Of a stretch of DNA of 64,000 nt, positions 31,595-43,588 are shown piece by piece (position 1 is the stretch's first letter; every line of letters starts with the position of its first letter). Origin of the DNA: Triglochin maritima (Eukaryota > Streptophyta > Magnoliopsida > Alismatales > Juncaginaceae); the NCBI GenBank assembly GCA_963682175.1, contig OY821786.1, forward strand, positions 24,078,501-24,142,500, given 5' to 3'. A program made the position numbers and the translations under genes. The notes beneath the pieces were generated by a model. It did no database searches, was not told where the DNA came from, and saw only the letters and a list, made by a program, of their open reading frames with translations.

Positions 31595-34500
31595 CTTATT
31601 GTCCCGCGCTCTCTCCTTCTCACTCCTCTCTCTGATTCTTTCTTCCCTTCTATCTTCTATCTTCTCTCTCCTTATCCTTCACTCTTCGTGTTCAATCTCC
31701 TTCCCTCTCACTCCTTCTCCACTACTTCAACACCTCTCCTTCTCTTTCCCCTTTTCCTTCTCCTTCTCTCTCTTCTTCCTGTCTCTCTCTCCCTCGCTTG
31801 CCTTCTCCTCTTGCTTCTCTCCCTCTCTCTCCTTCTCCTTCCCATCTCCGCTCTTCTCCCCCTCTCTGTCTCCTTCTCTCTCCGTCTTCCTCCTTCCCCC
31901 CTCCATCTCCCTCTACTTCTCTCGCCTTGTCCATCTCTCTCCCCCCTCCTCTCTCACTCTGTCGTACTCTCTCGCTCTCCTCCTTCTTCTCCCCTCTTTC
32001 CTTCTCTCTCCTCCTCCTTTATCTCTCCTCTCTTCGTCTCCTTCTCTCTCGCCTCCACTCCCACTCCCATTGTCCTTCTCTCTCTCTCCTATCCACTCTC
32101 CCCTTCTCCTTCTCTCTGCATGCCCTTATTCTTCTCTCCGTCGTTCTCCTTCTCTCTCCTTGTCCTCTCTCTTGTTCTCCTTCTCATCTCCTTCTTCTCC
32201 TCCTCCTCCTCCTCTCTCCTTCTTCTCCCTCCTCCTCTTCCACCTCTCTCTCCTTCTCTTTCTCTCATCTCTCTCCTTCTCCTTAGCTTGTCCTTCTCTC
32301 TCCTCCTCCCTTTTATTTTCCTCTCCGTCACCTTCACTCTCTCTCTCACTCCTCTCGTTCTCCTTCTCTCTCCCCCTTCTCTGTCTCTCTATTCCTCTCT
32401 CTCCTTACCTTTTATCTCTACTTCTCCTTCTCCCTCCCTCTTTCCTTCTCTCCTTCCCTTGTACTCCCCTCTTCCTTCTCTCTCCCCTTCTCCATCTAGC
32501 TCACTTACCGACTCCCTCTCTCTTTCTCCCCCTCCCCTTCTCTTTCTCTCTCTCATTTTCCTTCATTCACAGTCTCCTCTCTCTACTTCTCGCTCTAATT
32601 CACTCTCTCCTTATCTCTCCCTCTCTCTCCTTCTCTATTGTTCTTTCTACTTCTCCATCTCTCCTTCCTCTCCTTGCCCTTCTCACTCCCTCCCCCTCTC
32701 TCCATCTCTCCTTTCTCTCCTTCTCCTTTTACCTCTCTCCATCTCTCCCTCTCTCCTTGTTTCCCCATTTACTTCTCTCTCGTCTTACACTCTCCTTCTC
32801 TCTCCCTACTCCTCCTTGTTTTTCACTCCCTTATTGTCCCGCGCTCTCTCCTTCTCACTCCTCTCTCTGATACTCTCTTCCCTTTTATCTTCTCTCTCCT
32901 TATCCTACACTCTTCGTCTTCAATCTCCTTCCCTCTCTTTCCTTCTCCTCTACTTCAGTACCTCTCCTTCTCTTTCCCCTTTTCCTTCTCCTTCGCCCTT
33001 TTCTTCCTGTCTCTCTCTCCCTCGCTTGCCTTCTCCTCTTGCTTCTCTCCCTCTCTCTCCTTCTCCTTCCCATCTCCGCTCTTCTCCCCCTGTCCGTCTC
33101 CTTCTCTCTCCGTCTTCCTCCTTCCCCGCTCCATCTCCCTCTACTTCTCTCTCCTTGTCCATCTCTCTCCCACCTCCTCGCTCACTCTGTCGTACTCTCT
33201 CGCTCTCCTCCTTCTTCTCCCCTCTTTCCTTCTCTCTCCTCCTCCTCTCTTCATCTCCTTCTCGCTCTCCTCCCCTCCCACTCCCATTGTCCTTCTCTCT
33301 CTCTCTCTCCTATCCACTCTCCTATTCTCCTTCTCTCTGCGTGCCCTTATTCTTCTCTCCGTCGTTCTCCTTCTCTCTCCTTGTCCTCATTCTTGTTCTC
33401 CTTCTCATCTCCTTCTTCTCCTCCTCCTCTCTCCTTCTTCTCCCTCCTCCTCTTCTACCTCTCTCTCCTTCTCTTTCTCTCATCTCTCTCCTTCTCCTTC
33501 GCTTGTCGTTCTCTCTCCTCCTCCCTTTTCTTTTCCTCTCCGTCACCTTCACTCTCTCTCTCACTCCTCTCGTTCTCCTTCTCTCTCCCCCTTCTCCGTC
33601 TCTCTATTCCTCTCTCTCCTTACCTTTTATCTCTACTTCTCCTTCTCCCTCCCGCTTTCCTTCTCTCTCTCCTTCTCCATCTAGCTCACTTACCGACACC
33701 CTCACTCTTTCTCCCCCTGTCCTTCTCTTTCTCTCTCTCCTTTTCCTTCATTCATATTCTCCTTCTCTCTCCTCTCTCTACTTCTCGCTCTAATTCACTC
33801 TCTCCCCTTCTCCGTTTCACTCCGTCATTATCTCTCCCTCTCTCTCCTTCTTTATTGTTCTCTCTACTTCTCCATCTCTCCTCCCTCTCCTTGCCCTTCT
33901 CACTCCCTCCCCCTCTCTCCACCTATCCTCTCTCTCCTTATCCTTCTACCTCTCTCCATCTCTCCTTCTCTCCCTCTCTCCTTGTTTTCCCATTTCCTTC
34001 TCTCTTGTCCTACACTCTCCTTCTCTCTCCCCACTCCTTCACCTTGTTTTTCACTCTCTTATTGTCTCGCGCTCTCTCCTTCTCACTCCTCTCTCTGATT
34101 CTCTCTTCCCTCCTATCTTCTCTCTCCTTATCCTTCACTCTTCGTCTTCAATCTCCTTCCCTCTCTCTCCTTCTCCACTACTTCAATACCTCTCCTTCTC
34201 TTACCCCTTTTCCTTCTCCTTCTCTCTCTTCTTCCTGTCTCTCTCTGCCGCGCTTGCCTTCTCATCTTGCTTCTCTCCCTCTCTCTCCTTCTCCTTCCCA
34301 TCTCCGCTCTTCTCCCCCTCTCCGTCTTCCTCCTTCCCCCCTCCATCTCCCTCTACTTCTCTCTCCTTGTCCATCTCTCTCCCCCCTCCTCTCTTACTCT
34401 GTCGTACTCTCTCTCTCCTCCTTCTACTCCCCTCTTTCCTTCTCTCTCCTCCTCCACTATCTCTCCTCTCTTCGTCTCCTTCTCGCTCTCCTCCCCTCCC

Positions 34501-35116
34501 ACTCCCATTGTCCTTCTCTCTCTCTCTCTCCTATCCACTCTCCCCTTCTCCTTCTCTCTGCGTGCCCTTATTCTTCTCTTCGTCGTTCTCCTTCTCTCTC
34601 CTTGTCCTCCCTCTTGTTTTCCTTCTCATATCTTTCTTCTCCTCTTCCTCCTCCACCTCCCTCTCCTTCTTCTCTCTCCTCCTTTTCCACCTCTCTCTCC
34701 TTCTCTTTCTCTCATCTCTCTCCTTCTCTTTCGCTTGTCCTTCTCTCTCCTCCTCCTTTTTCTTTTCCTCTCCGTCACTTTCACTCTCTCTCTCACTGCT
34801 CTCGTTCTCCTTCTCTCTCCCCCTTCTCCGTCTCTCTATTCCTCTATCTCCTTACCGTTTATCTCTACTTGGCCTTCTCCCTCCCTCTTTCCTTCTCTCC
34901 TTCCCTTCCAGTCCCCTCTTCCTTCTCTCTCTCCTTCTCCATCTAGCTCACTTACCGACTCCCTCACTCTTTCTCCCCCTCACCTTCTTTTTCTCTCTCC
35001 TATTCCTTCATTCACAGTCTCTTTCTCTCTCCTCTCTCTACTTCTCGCTCTAATTCACTATCTCCCCTTCTCCGTTTCACTCCCTCCTTATCTCTCCCTC
35101 TCTCTCCTTCTCTATT
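31595..35116 (-). repeat. Satellite block, purine strand now on minus
   Basis: The + strand is C/T-rich, the reverse orientation relative to 1-29560. The marker cgtcacctt (or cgtcacttt) lies at 32326, 33541 and 34773, giving monomers of 1215 and 1232 bases. The first bases, cttattgtcccgcgctctctcc, are a normal internal satellite word, so the LTR joins mid-monomer. Long Ser/Leu/Pro open frames (up to 744 codons) are compositional. Confidence 0.9.
35100..35116 (-). repeat. Target-site duplication of LINE-D, 3'-side copy
   Basis: The 17-base word ctctccttctctattgt on the + strand is repeated at 41335-41351 on the other side of LINE-D. It is a normal satellite word present once per monomer, and the two flanks are in continuous satellite phase, as a simple insertion would leave them. 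Confidence 0.85.
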
Positions 35117-35118
35117 GT

Positions 35119-35152
35119 TTTTTTTTGCAAGGCAAAAAAGGGAGGCTTAGCC
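35119..35152 (-). other. LINE-D 3'-terminal hairpins
   Basis: On the + strand TTTTTTGC (35119-35126), loop AAG, GCAAAAAA (35130-35137); then GAGGC (35140-35144), loop TTA, GCCTC (35148-35152). This is the same pair of stem-loops as in LINE-B, with a different loop and stem length. Confidence 0.8.
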
Positions 35153-35350
35153 TCGAAGTATATTACTGAAGTAACTATTACATCCTACCAAATTTTTTGA
35201 AAAAGAAGTGTGCGGGGCAACTACATGCATACCCGGCCTCTCCCTACTACTCATGTACATAGGACCTAATAAGGAACATAGTAGGTAAAGACAAAAGAAG
35301 TTTCCTTCAAATACAATGTGTCAATCAATCAAAAAAACAACCACTAACTC
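35153..35350 (-). other. LINE-D 3' UTR
   Basis: About 200 bases between the ORF2 stop and the terminal hairpins, with no open frame. The sense-strand word ggtaggatgtaa resembles the taggttgtaaa of LINE-A and LINE-B. Confidence 0.75.
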
Positions 35351-38300
35351 CTAACTCCACATGATCTGAAATTCATGCTCCTCCTCAGCATCCTTTGCAT
35401 GGTTCTTCACTCTATCCCATAGGCAGCGAATGGTGTCTTTGATGGCAGCTACTATGTCCTTTGGCAATATCTTTTCTCCCTCAAAGATTCTGCAATTTCG
35501 CTCAAGCCAGCACTCGTGTATCATGGCATTGAAGGCCCAACGCCTTACCACTTTTCCAAGCCGGCTACGACGTGCATGTGCTAGTCGTATCGCTTCTCCT
35601 TCCAGCGAGCGTGCATATCGGTCATTGATTTTCAGTAAGTGTAGAAGGGCTACCCAAACCTCCTTGATAAACATACACCCCCAGAAAAGGTGCTCCAAAT
35701 CCTCCTCGTCCCTCTCACAAAGGCTACAAATCGGGTCGTGCTTTGCACCGCGTTGATTCATAAGTTTCTTTGTGAGTAAGCGACCCCTCAAAGCCGTCCA
35801 AGCCGTGAGTGCATGCTTTGGGATAGCATTCTTATGCCACACCATACCAGCCCACGCAACCTTCCTTCCTGGTGGCTTTACCCATGTCCACACCTCTCTT
35901 ATACCAAGCATGGTTCCCTTGCCATCTATCCTCTTTGGCTGGTCCACGCCTCCATTGAATTGAGTGTTTGCTATCCTCGAATGAATTTCCTCCATCAATG
36001 TAGATCTTGGGGGGGGGGGGGGGGGGGGGGCAGCATCCACACTCCGTCTTTTATAAAGTATGAGACTTTTATGTCCCAAGGTACTCCCAACTCATAATGT
36101 AATCGGTCCCCCCAACTTTCACATTGGAATGGCTATCCACACCAAGGATATTGGAAGAAGCGGACGACTTCACCATTTCCCACCTCATACCGAATGTGCC
36201 GTCTCGCTATGTCCCGAACTCTAAGGAGCCCTCTTCCAAGCCCAAGAGGAGGTGGGTGGGGGGCATGCTAGCCAGATTGATTGGTTTCTCAAGTATTTCC
36301 GGCGCACACACTTGACCCAAAGTGATTGTTCGTCCACCACCACAAGCCAGAATAGACGCAGAAGGCCCACATCATTCCAGTCCGATAGGCGTTTGAGACC
36401 AAGGCCACCTTCCTCCTTTGGTGTGCATATATGTCTCCATGCTACTGCAACCCACTTTCTTGGACCTCCCCAGATGAAGTGGCACATGAGGCTCTCAATC
36501 TCTTGTAAGGTTTTCCAGGGAATGAGGAACGCGGAGGAGCAATAAACACTGAGGGACACAAGCACACTCCTTACAAGTTCCACCCTTCCAGCAATGGATT
36601 AGCAGTTTGGCTGCCATGTGCTAAGTCGAGCTTTAACCTTATTCACAAGTGTCGTGCAATGGGTTTTCCCCATCCTTCCCGAGAACAATGGCAGCCCAAG
36701 ATAGGTGACGCGGAAATCCTTCCTCTCCATCCGAGGTGTGCTGCAATCCATGTGCCATCCCGTGCTTCACCTCCCATGAAAATTTGGCTTTTTGACACAC
36801 TAAAGCTCAGCCCCGAACAAGACGTGAACTCCTCGAGAACACCTCGAATTGCCCTTGCATTTGCCTTTGTTGCTTGTGCAAATAGGAGGACGTCATCAGC
36901 AAAAAGAAGATGCGATACAACAATATCCCCACAAGTAAGTAGCTGAATGCGACCATCTATAACCGCCTGCTTAACCATCTCGCTCAGAACTTCCATACAC
37001 ATAACAAATAGGTAGGGAGCCAAAGGGTCACCTTGTCTCAATCCATTTCTAGCCACGAAGCTTGAGGAGTTTGCACCATTTACCGTCACCACAAACGAAG
37101 CCCGAACACAATTCATGATAAGGCGTCTCCACTTAACCAGGAAAGCAAAATGCTCCAAAACTCCATCCAAGAAAGTCCATGAGATGGAGTCATATGCTTT
37201 CCGTATATCAAGTTTGATACACATTCTTCTTTTTCCTTTGTCGAGGTGGAGGTTATGACATAGCTCATGTGCAAGGAGAATGTTGTCCCCAATCCGCCGG
37301 CCTTTTACAAACGCACTTTGATTTTCTCCAATAAGGCGTGGCAACAACTTCTTTAGACGGTTTGCAAGCACCTTTGAAGTGAATCTATACGTCATATTGC
37401 ACAAAGTTATGGGTCTATAGTCTTCTACTGAAACCGGTGCCTTCTTCTTTGGGATGAGCGTAAGTGATGTAAAGTTCCATTTGGCCAGCACCTTTCCGCT
37501 ATCCAGACAGGAGTGTATGGCCTTGAACATGTCTTTTTTTATGAGCTCCCATGTAGCTTTGAAAAATTTAGCAATGAACCCATCGGGTCCCGGTGCTTTA
37601 TCAACGTTTGCGTTCAGCACTACATCCTCCAACTCTTTCATGTCAAGGTCACGTAGAAGCTCCGCCCCCTCCTCCGGACGGAGGTGTGGTAAGGAGAGGG
37701 AGGGGGGAATGGGTATTACCTGCAAATCATTAGCAAACAAGTTAGTATAAAAACGCCGAAAAGCGTCACAGATCGCACCCTCTTCTTCAATGATGGTGGC
37801 ACCCTCACACACTCGTCTCACTTGGTTGGTGGCTCTCCTCACTCGAAGGTGTGCATGGAAAAACCTAGTGTTCCGGTCCCCCTCTTTTAACCACTTCACC
37901 CTTGATTTTTTTCGGGTGATAGACTCCTCCCAAGCAAGAGTTCAAGCAAGGGAGTCCTTTGCAGCCCATTCGGCGTGGGAGAGGTCAGCATCAAGGGGAT
38001 TTCCAAGACATTGTTTCCTCACTTCCTCGAGCGTAGCACGTGCCTCTACCACCTTATTTGTGACATTTCCAAACTTTGAGCTACTTGACCGAACAAGTAT
38101 CTTCTTAACTTCTTGTAGTTTTGCTGCCACTCGAAACATGGGTGTGCCCCTCACGTAGGTGGACCATGTACGTGCAACCATCCCATGGAAGTCCTCATGG
38201 CCAGCCCAATGATTTTCGAAGCGAAACATCTTCTTCTTCCGCCTTGCATTTCCGTCCGTCTTCATAATAAGCATGGTGTGATCACTCAAGTCCTTTGCAC

Positions 38301-38954
38301 CCACAAGATAGTAGGATTCCGGGAATAACTCAAGCCATGCATTGTTTATCAAGATTCGGTCAATCCGCGTCTCGATACATGCACTACCTTCGGAGGAGTT
38401 CGACCACGTAAATTCCCCCCGGTGAACAGCATCTCAAGGAGTTCAAGGGCATCAATACAATCATTAAATTTTGCCATAGCAACCTCATTTCCAGCAATCC
38501 CACCTTTCTTTTCGCTCGCCCTCCGAATACAATTGAAGTCGCCCCCCACCATCCATGCCCTAGATGCGGGTGGTGCTACTTGGAGAAGGTCACTCCACAA
38601 GTGACGCCGATCCACATGCCCATTATCACCATAGACAGTCGTGAAGTCGAAATCAAGGTCGTCCCTCATCCAACGTGCCCTGAAATGTTGTAGTTGTGAT
38701 GTTTCATAGGCAACTCTCATATCCACTATTTGGTCATTCCAAAGAACCAAAATTCGGCCGGAGTCCATGACCAAACTATTTGATATCCATGCACTAGGCC
38801 AAATCGCTCTTTTGAAGCGCTCAATCTTGTTAAGCTTCACCTTATGTTCCACAAGTCAAACCACGTCCGGGTTCACCTCCTTTATACGACCCCTAATCAT
38901 AAGTGCACGACCGGGTCCATTTGCACCGCGCACATTCCACACTAGGAAATTCAT
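35351..38954 (-). pseudogene. LINE-D ORF2 (endonuclease, RT, zf-RVT)
   Basis: Starts at the ATG at 38954-38952, four bases after an ORF1 stop. The endonuclease has WNVRGAN, VYGDNGH, GGDFNCIR and LSDHTML. The RT (36643-37899) is intact over its core: APGPDGFIAKFF, LIPKK..VEDYRPITL, KLDIRKAYDSISW, GLRQGDPLAPYLF and FADDVLLF. The C-terminal zf-RVT region (35351-36079) has CSLCERDEEDLEHLFWGC and ECWLERNCRIFEGE. Breaks: TGA at 38858-38856, frameshift near 38420, TGA at 37942-37940, frameshift near 36735, TAA near 36602, and stops or frameshifts around 36221 and the C-run at 36009-36030. Gene order and length are those of a full plant L1 ORF2. Confidence 0.9.
36009..36030 (-). other. 22-base G homopolymer (C on the sense strand) in LINE-D ORF2
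   Basis: The run falls in the segment between RT and zf-RVT and shifts the frame. No equivalent run is present at this place in the other LINE copies. It could be an expansion or a sequencing or assembly error. Confidence 0.8.
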
Positions 38955-38958
38955 GGGT

Positions 38959-41178
38959 TTAAGGTGCGGGGTGACCCCCTTTACCTCCACATGGGAAAGT
39001 TTTACAACTTATCTTCCTACCGGAGTGCCGGAGAGTGAGGGACGGGGAACAAGCTTGCTGCCCAGGAGTCTCTCTACTTCCTTGATCTTCCATCATCGAA
39101 CTCGCTTCACTCCTAAGGAGGTCAAATTTTCCCCCATTTTGCACATTGCTAGTCTTTGGGACTTCCTTCCCTCGAGCCACCCTCGAGGGAGATGTCCAAC
39201 CCTTCTCCTTATGCATCAACGAGGCTAGCCAACTTGGTTAACGTTCCTCCTCCTTGGTTTGTCCCCCACATTCCTCCAGCCCACTATTATTGTGCGTGAT
39301 TTCTTCCTTTCCCATATCATTTGTATCCATATCTTTTGTATTCTGTGCATGGCTCGCACTCCCATCACATGTTCTTCTAATTGTCTCCAGCCCATGCAAG
39401 CAAACCACTTCTCTATACTCTCTCTCTTCACCTTGAAAGGCCCTCACTAAGTGTCCCCCACTCAAACCCACTCCATCTTCACGTGAGGCAAGTGCTTCCA
39501 AAGCATTTGCACCCTGTCGAAGTAAGGAACCATGGCATATATGTTTGGAACAGATTCCATTTTAAGAGATTTGAAAAAGCACTATCTCGTTGAAAGGTTC
39601 TATACATCTGCCACAGCCCCACTAACACGTTTTAAATTTTTCCCACTATCTTCAGCTAGGACCTCCTCCACTAATGAGACCCCAATCATTTCCACCTGGT
39701 CCCCCCTTCATTTTTTCCAAGAGGGCTGCTCCTCTCTGTAATGGCCCAGCTTTTTGTAGAACACTCACCTCCCTCCTCAGTGGTTGGTCCAGAAATAGAC
39801 CTAGCACTTTTCCCACCCATTTCTCTTTGCCCAATTTGTCCACCAATGAGGTCTCCTCCTTGTAATCCCAAGCTACAAATCGTTGGACTCCTTGGAGAGA
39901 GATCCAACTTGTCTTGACACATGAAATGTCTTGTACCACTAAACCACTCGTCTTGTGCACCTTCCAAACGGGTTTGTTCATTTCTTAGTGGATTTCCTCT
40001 TAATGCATCTTGCGCCACCTCACCCACCTTTCCACATGGCATCTCCACACTCGTGTCTATCTCCACCTCAGCTGCACCAAACTCCACCTCATCATCCCTT
40101 CCACCCTCTCCTCCCTTTCCTCCCTCACCACTAGCCCCCTCCCTCTCTTCGTGAGCCTCACTCCCCCTCAACAAACCATCTACCCTATCCCCATTCCCAC
40201 ACCCACTCCCACTCACCTCTCCCTCCACTCTCTCCTCACAACCTTCATGTCTCCCCCCTTACCACGAGTAACCACCACCCATTTTTCAGCATCGTGAAGT
40301 TGGTAAGCAAGCACCTTTGAGGGTAGCTTCCCTTGTGGACATTTCTCCTCCTCGTGACCAAACTCGAGACAATCCTAGCAATACCCGGGGCGCCACTCGT
40401 ATTCCACGAAAACTTTATGTGTTGCACCATCCCCTACTTGAACATCTACCCAACTAGGGTATAGGAAATCAGGACTTACCTCAATACACACCCGAGCAAA
40501 AGCTAATCTCCTTCCATAAGCCGTGTTGTCATCCATGTAGAGTGGTCTCTCGAGGACACTTGCGATATTACTCAATGTTCGTTGCGACAAAAATCGAAGG
40601 TCAAGCTCCGACAAACGGACCCATATAGGAACCGTTGTGATATGTGCTTTCTCCAATGTCATCTCCGGGAGCCATTCTTGAACAATAAGTGGAGCTCCTC
40701 TAACAAAATATGGCCCTCCTTGGAGGACTTTCTTCCTATCTTCTCCAAGAGAAAAACGAAATAACAAGAACCCTTGCCCCCTCCTAATGACTTCCAAGCC
40801 TCCAGCAAGAGCCCATAGCTTTTGGAGGTGCTTCTCCAATGTTGGTAGATGAGGTCTGAACCCGATGAAGTGACCTACCAAAACCGTATCCCATCTTTTC
40901 AGTGCCTCCACTACTTCCATCTTTAAGCAAACAACCACCTTCTCCCCTCCGTTAACAACAGGTTGAATGAAGTCTAGGGTCGTGGGTGCCCTTGGCTTTG
41001 CTGAGAAGAGGTCAGACCACTTCCTTAGGGGAGCTTCAGCACTCCCTAAAGGTGGCGCAGCATCAAGATCTTCCAAAGCTACGGATGAGCTTTCCTTTGA
41101 GACGAAATGGAGATCCTTCGTTGTGCCACAATCTCCATCTTGTTGTTGTAAACGTGTAGAGCTAGTCTTTGTCTCCAT
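38959..41178 (-). pseudogene. LINE-D ORF1 (DUF4283-like, CCHC knuckle)
   Basis: The likely start is the ATG at 41178-41176 (METK...), matched by MDPK in LINE-E; an upstream in-frame ATG at 41277 lies in the leader. Conserved blocks run RKWSDLF, VNGGEKVVVCLKMEVVEALKRWDTVLVGHF, FLLFRF, VPIWVRLSELDLRF, ERPLYMDDNTAYGRRLAFARVCIEV and EYEWRPGYC. The knuckle is interrupted by TAG between its first two cysteines (about 40377). Downstream the acidic, low-complexity C-terminal half continues in shifting frames (40228 to 39686; 39219 to 38959) and ends with TAA at 38961-38959. The role would be RNA binding in the LINE ribonucleoprotein. Confidence 0.87.
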
Positions 41179-41334
41179 TTTAGTGAAGAAATCAAGCAAT
41201 TTGGTGAAGAAATGGGGTCGAAAACCCAAGAGAAGCCAAGGCTCCCCATGCGCACTAGAAACTCTCTCTCCTCTCATGTCTCTCTCAGTGATCTCTCTCC
41301 TTCTCTCTTTCCCTCACTCCTCCTCTCCTCTGTC

Positions 41335-42605
41335 CTCTCCTTCTCTATTGTTCTCTCTACTTCTCCATCTCTCCTCCCTCTCCATGCCCTTCTCACTCCC
41401 TCCCCCTCTGTCCACCTCTCCTCTCTCTCTCCTTCTCCTTCTACCTCTCTCCATCTCTCCCTCTCTCCTTGTTTCCCCATTTCCTTCTCTCTCGTCCTAC
41501 ACTCTCCTTCTCTCTCCTCACTCCTTCTCCTTGTTTTTCACTCTCTTATTGTCCCGCACTCTCTCCTTCTCACTCCTCTCTCTGATTCTCTCTTCCCTTC
41601 TATCTCCTCTCTCCTTATCCTTCACTCTTCGTCTTCAATCTCCTTCCCTCTCTCTCCTTCTCCTCTACTTCAATACCTCTCCTTCTCTTTCCCCATTTCC
41701 TTCTCCTTCTCTCTTCTACCTGTCACTCTCTCCCTCGCTACCCTTCTCCTCTTGCTTCTCTCCCTCTGTCTCCTTCTCCTTCCCATCTCCGCTCATCTCC
41801 CCCTCTCGGTCTCCTCCTCTCTCCGTCTTCCTCCTTCCCCCCTCCATCTCCCTCTACTTCTCTGTCCTTGTCCATCTCTCTCCCTCCTTCTCCCTCACTC
41901 TGTCGTACTCTCTCGCTCTCCTCCTTCACTCTCCTCCTCCTCTATCTCTCCTCTCTTCGTCTCCTTCTCGCTCTCCTCCCCTCCCACTCCCATTGTCCTT
42001 CTCTCTATCTCTTTCTATCCTATCCACTCTCCCTTTCTCCTTCTCTCAGCGTGCCCTTATTCTTCTCTCCGTCGTTCTCTTTCTCTCTCCTTGTCCTCTC
42101 TCTTGTTCTCCTTCTCATCTCCTTCTTCTTCTCTTCCTCCTCTCTCTCCTTCTCTTTCTCTCATCCATGTCCTTCTCCTTCGCCTGTCCTTCTCTCTCCT
42201 CCTCCCTTTTCTTTTCCTCTCCGTCACCTTCACTCTCTCTCACTCCTCTCATTCTCCTTCCCTCTCCCATTTCTCCGTCTCTCTATTCGTCTCTCTCCTT
42301 ACCTTTTATTTCTACTTCTCCTTCTCCCTCCCTCTTTCCTTCTCTCCTACCTTTCCAGTCCCCTATTCCTTCTCTCTCTCCTTCTCCATCTAGCTCACTT
42401 ACTGACTCCCTCACTCTTTCTCCCCCTTTCGTTCTCTTTCTCTCTCTCATTTTCCTTCATTCACAGTCTCCTTCTCTCTCCTCTCTCTACTTCTCGCTCT
42501 AATTCACTCTCTCCCTTCTCCGTTTCACTCCCTCCTTATCTCTCCCTCTCTCTCCTTCTCTATTGTTCTCTCTACTTCTCCATCTCTCCTTGCCCTTCTC
42601 ACTCC
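41335..42605 (-). repeat. Satellite monomer between LINE-D and LINE-E
   Basis: About one monomer of C/T-rich + strand. Its first 17 bases are the second target duplication copy of LINE-D (41335-41351). It ends in ttctcactcc, which fits both satellite and LINE-E at the junction. Confidence 0.88.
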
Positions 42606-43473
42606 AAACTATAAGTGCCTTCTTTACTTCTTTTAGCTTTTCAGCAACACGAAACATAGGCGTGCCAACTACAAACGTAGACCAAGCTTGATCCACTACG
42701 GCTTTGAACTCCGCTTGCTTCGTCCAATGGTTTTCAAAACGAAACATTTTCTTTTTCCTTCTTTCATTTCCCTCCGTCCTCATTACTAGCATGGCATGGT
42801 CACTAAGATCTTTATCACCAACGATGTAATAGGATTTCGGAAACATCTCGAGCCACGTATTGTTCATAAGTATACGGTCAATCCTTGTCTCTATGCATGC
42901 ACTTCCTTCGGATGAATTCGACCACGTGAAATCCCCTCCCGTAGAAGGCACCTCAAGTAGCTGAAGTGCATCAATACACTCATTAAACTCCTTCATCGCT
43001 GTCTCATTTCCAGCAGCACCTCCCCGCTTCTCACTAGCATAGCGAATACAATTAAAGTCACCTCCTACGATCCACGGCCTCGAAACCTCCGGAGCCACAA
43101 GATGAAGGTCACTCCACAAAGCTCTCCTATCCATATGCCCATTTTCTCCGTACACCGCCGTGATATCAAATGTTGCCCCATCCATCTTCTTGCAGCCCTT
43201 GAAGTGTAGTAGTTGTGGTGTTTCGAAAGTCACTTGAAGGTCAATAACTTTGTCATTCCACAACACCAACAGTCGTCCCGAGTCCACGATCAAGCTATTT
43301 GCAACCCATGCATGCGGCCAAATCGCTCGTTTGAATCTTTCCATCTTCTTGTGTTTGACCTTGTGTTCCATAAGACATACGACATCCGGATTAGTCTCCT
43401 TTATTCGACCCCTAATCACGAGTACACGGCTGGGTCCATTTGCTCCGTGCACATTCCACATTAGTACATTCAT
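42606..43473 (-). pseudogene. LINE-E ORF2, endonuclease and linker only
   Basis: From the ATG at 43473 the frame is uninterrupted through the complete APE-type endonuclease. Visible positions are Asn7 (WNVHG), Glu36 (MEHK), Tyr108 (VYGENG), Asp139 and Asn141 (GGDFNC), Asp199 (RIDR) and Asp225-His226 (LSDHAML). This is the only LINE endonuclease in the window without an internal stop. The frame continues into the pre-RT linker (PMFRVAEKLKEVKKAL) and then runs into satellite, which adds about 35 codons of Arg/Glu-rich sequence before a stop at 42499. A nicking domain could in principle fold, but no RT follows. Confidence 0.9.
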
Positions 43474-43588
43474 GGGTTTAAAGGTGCGGGGTGACCCCCA
43501 TGACCTCCAATCGAGAGCTTGTTGTTTAACTTCCTTCCGGATCGCCTAAGCGTGGGTGGTGGCGATATCGTTTTCTTTAACCTCGGCT

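Larger units (their letters stand above)
35117..41334 (-). mobile_element. LINE-D, full-length L1-type retrotransposon
   Basis: The most complete LINE here, about 6.2 kb. It has a GA-rich 5' leader, ORF1, ORF2, a 3' UTR, two terminal hairpins and a T-run (35116-35124 on +) for the poly(A) tail. A 17-base target duplication in satellite brackets it. The leader from 41334 down to about 41270 is purine-rich on the sense strand yet lies inside the duplication, so it belongs to the LINE. Confidence 0.92.

Noticed and set aside
18187..41334. The left and right halves as a recent giant palindrome
   Set aside because: The LINEs at mirrored positions (LINE-C and LINE-D) are only about 60% similar in protein by eye and have different gaps, so they are different insertions.
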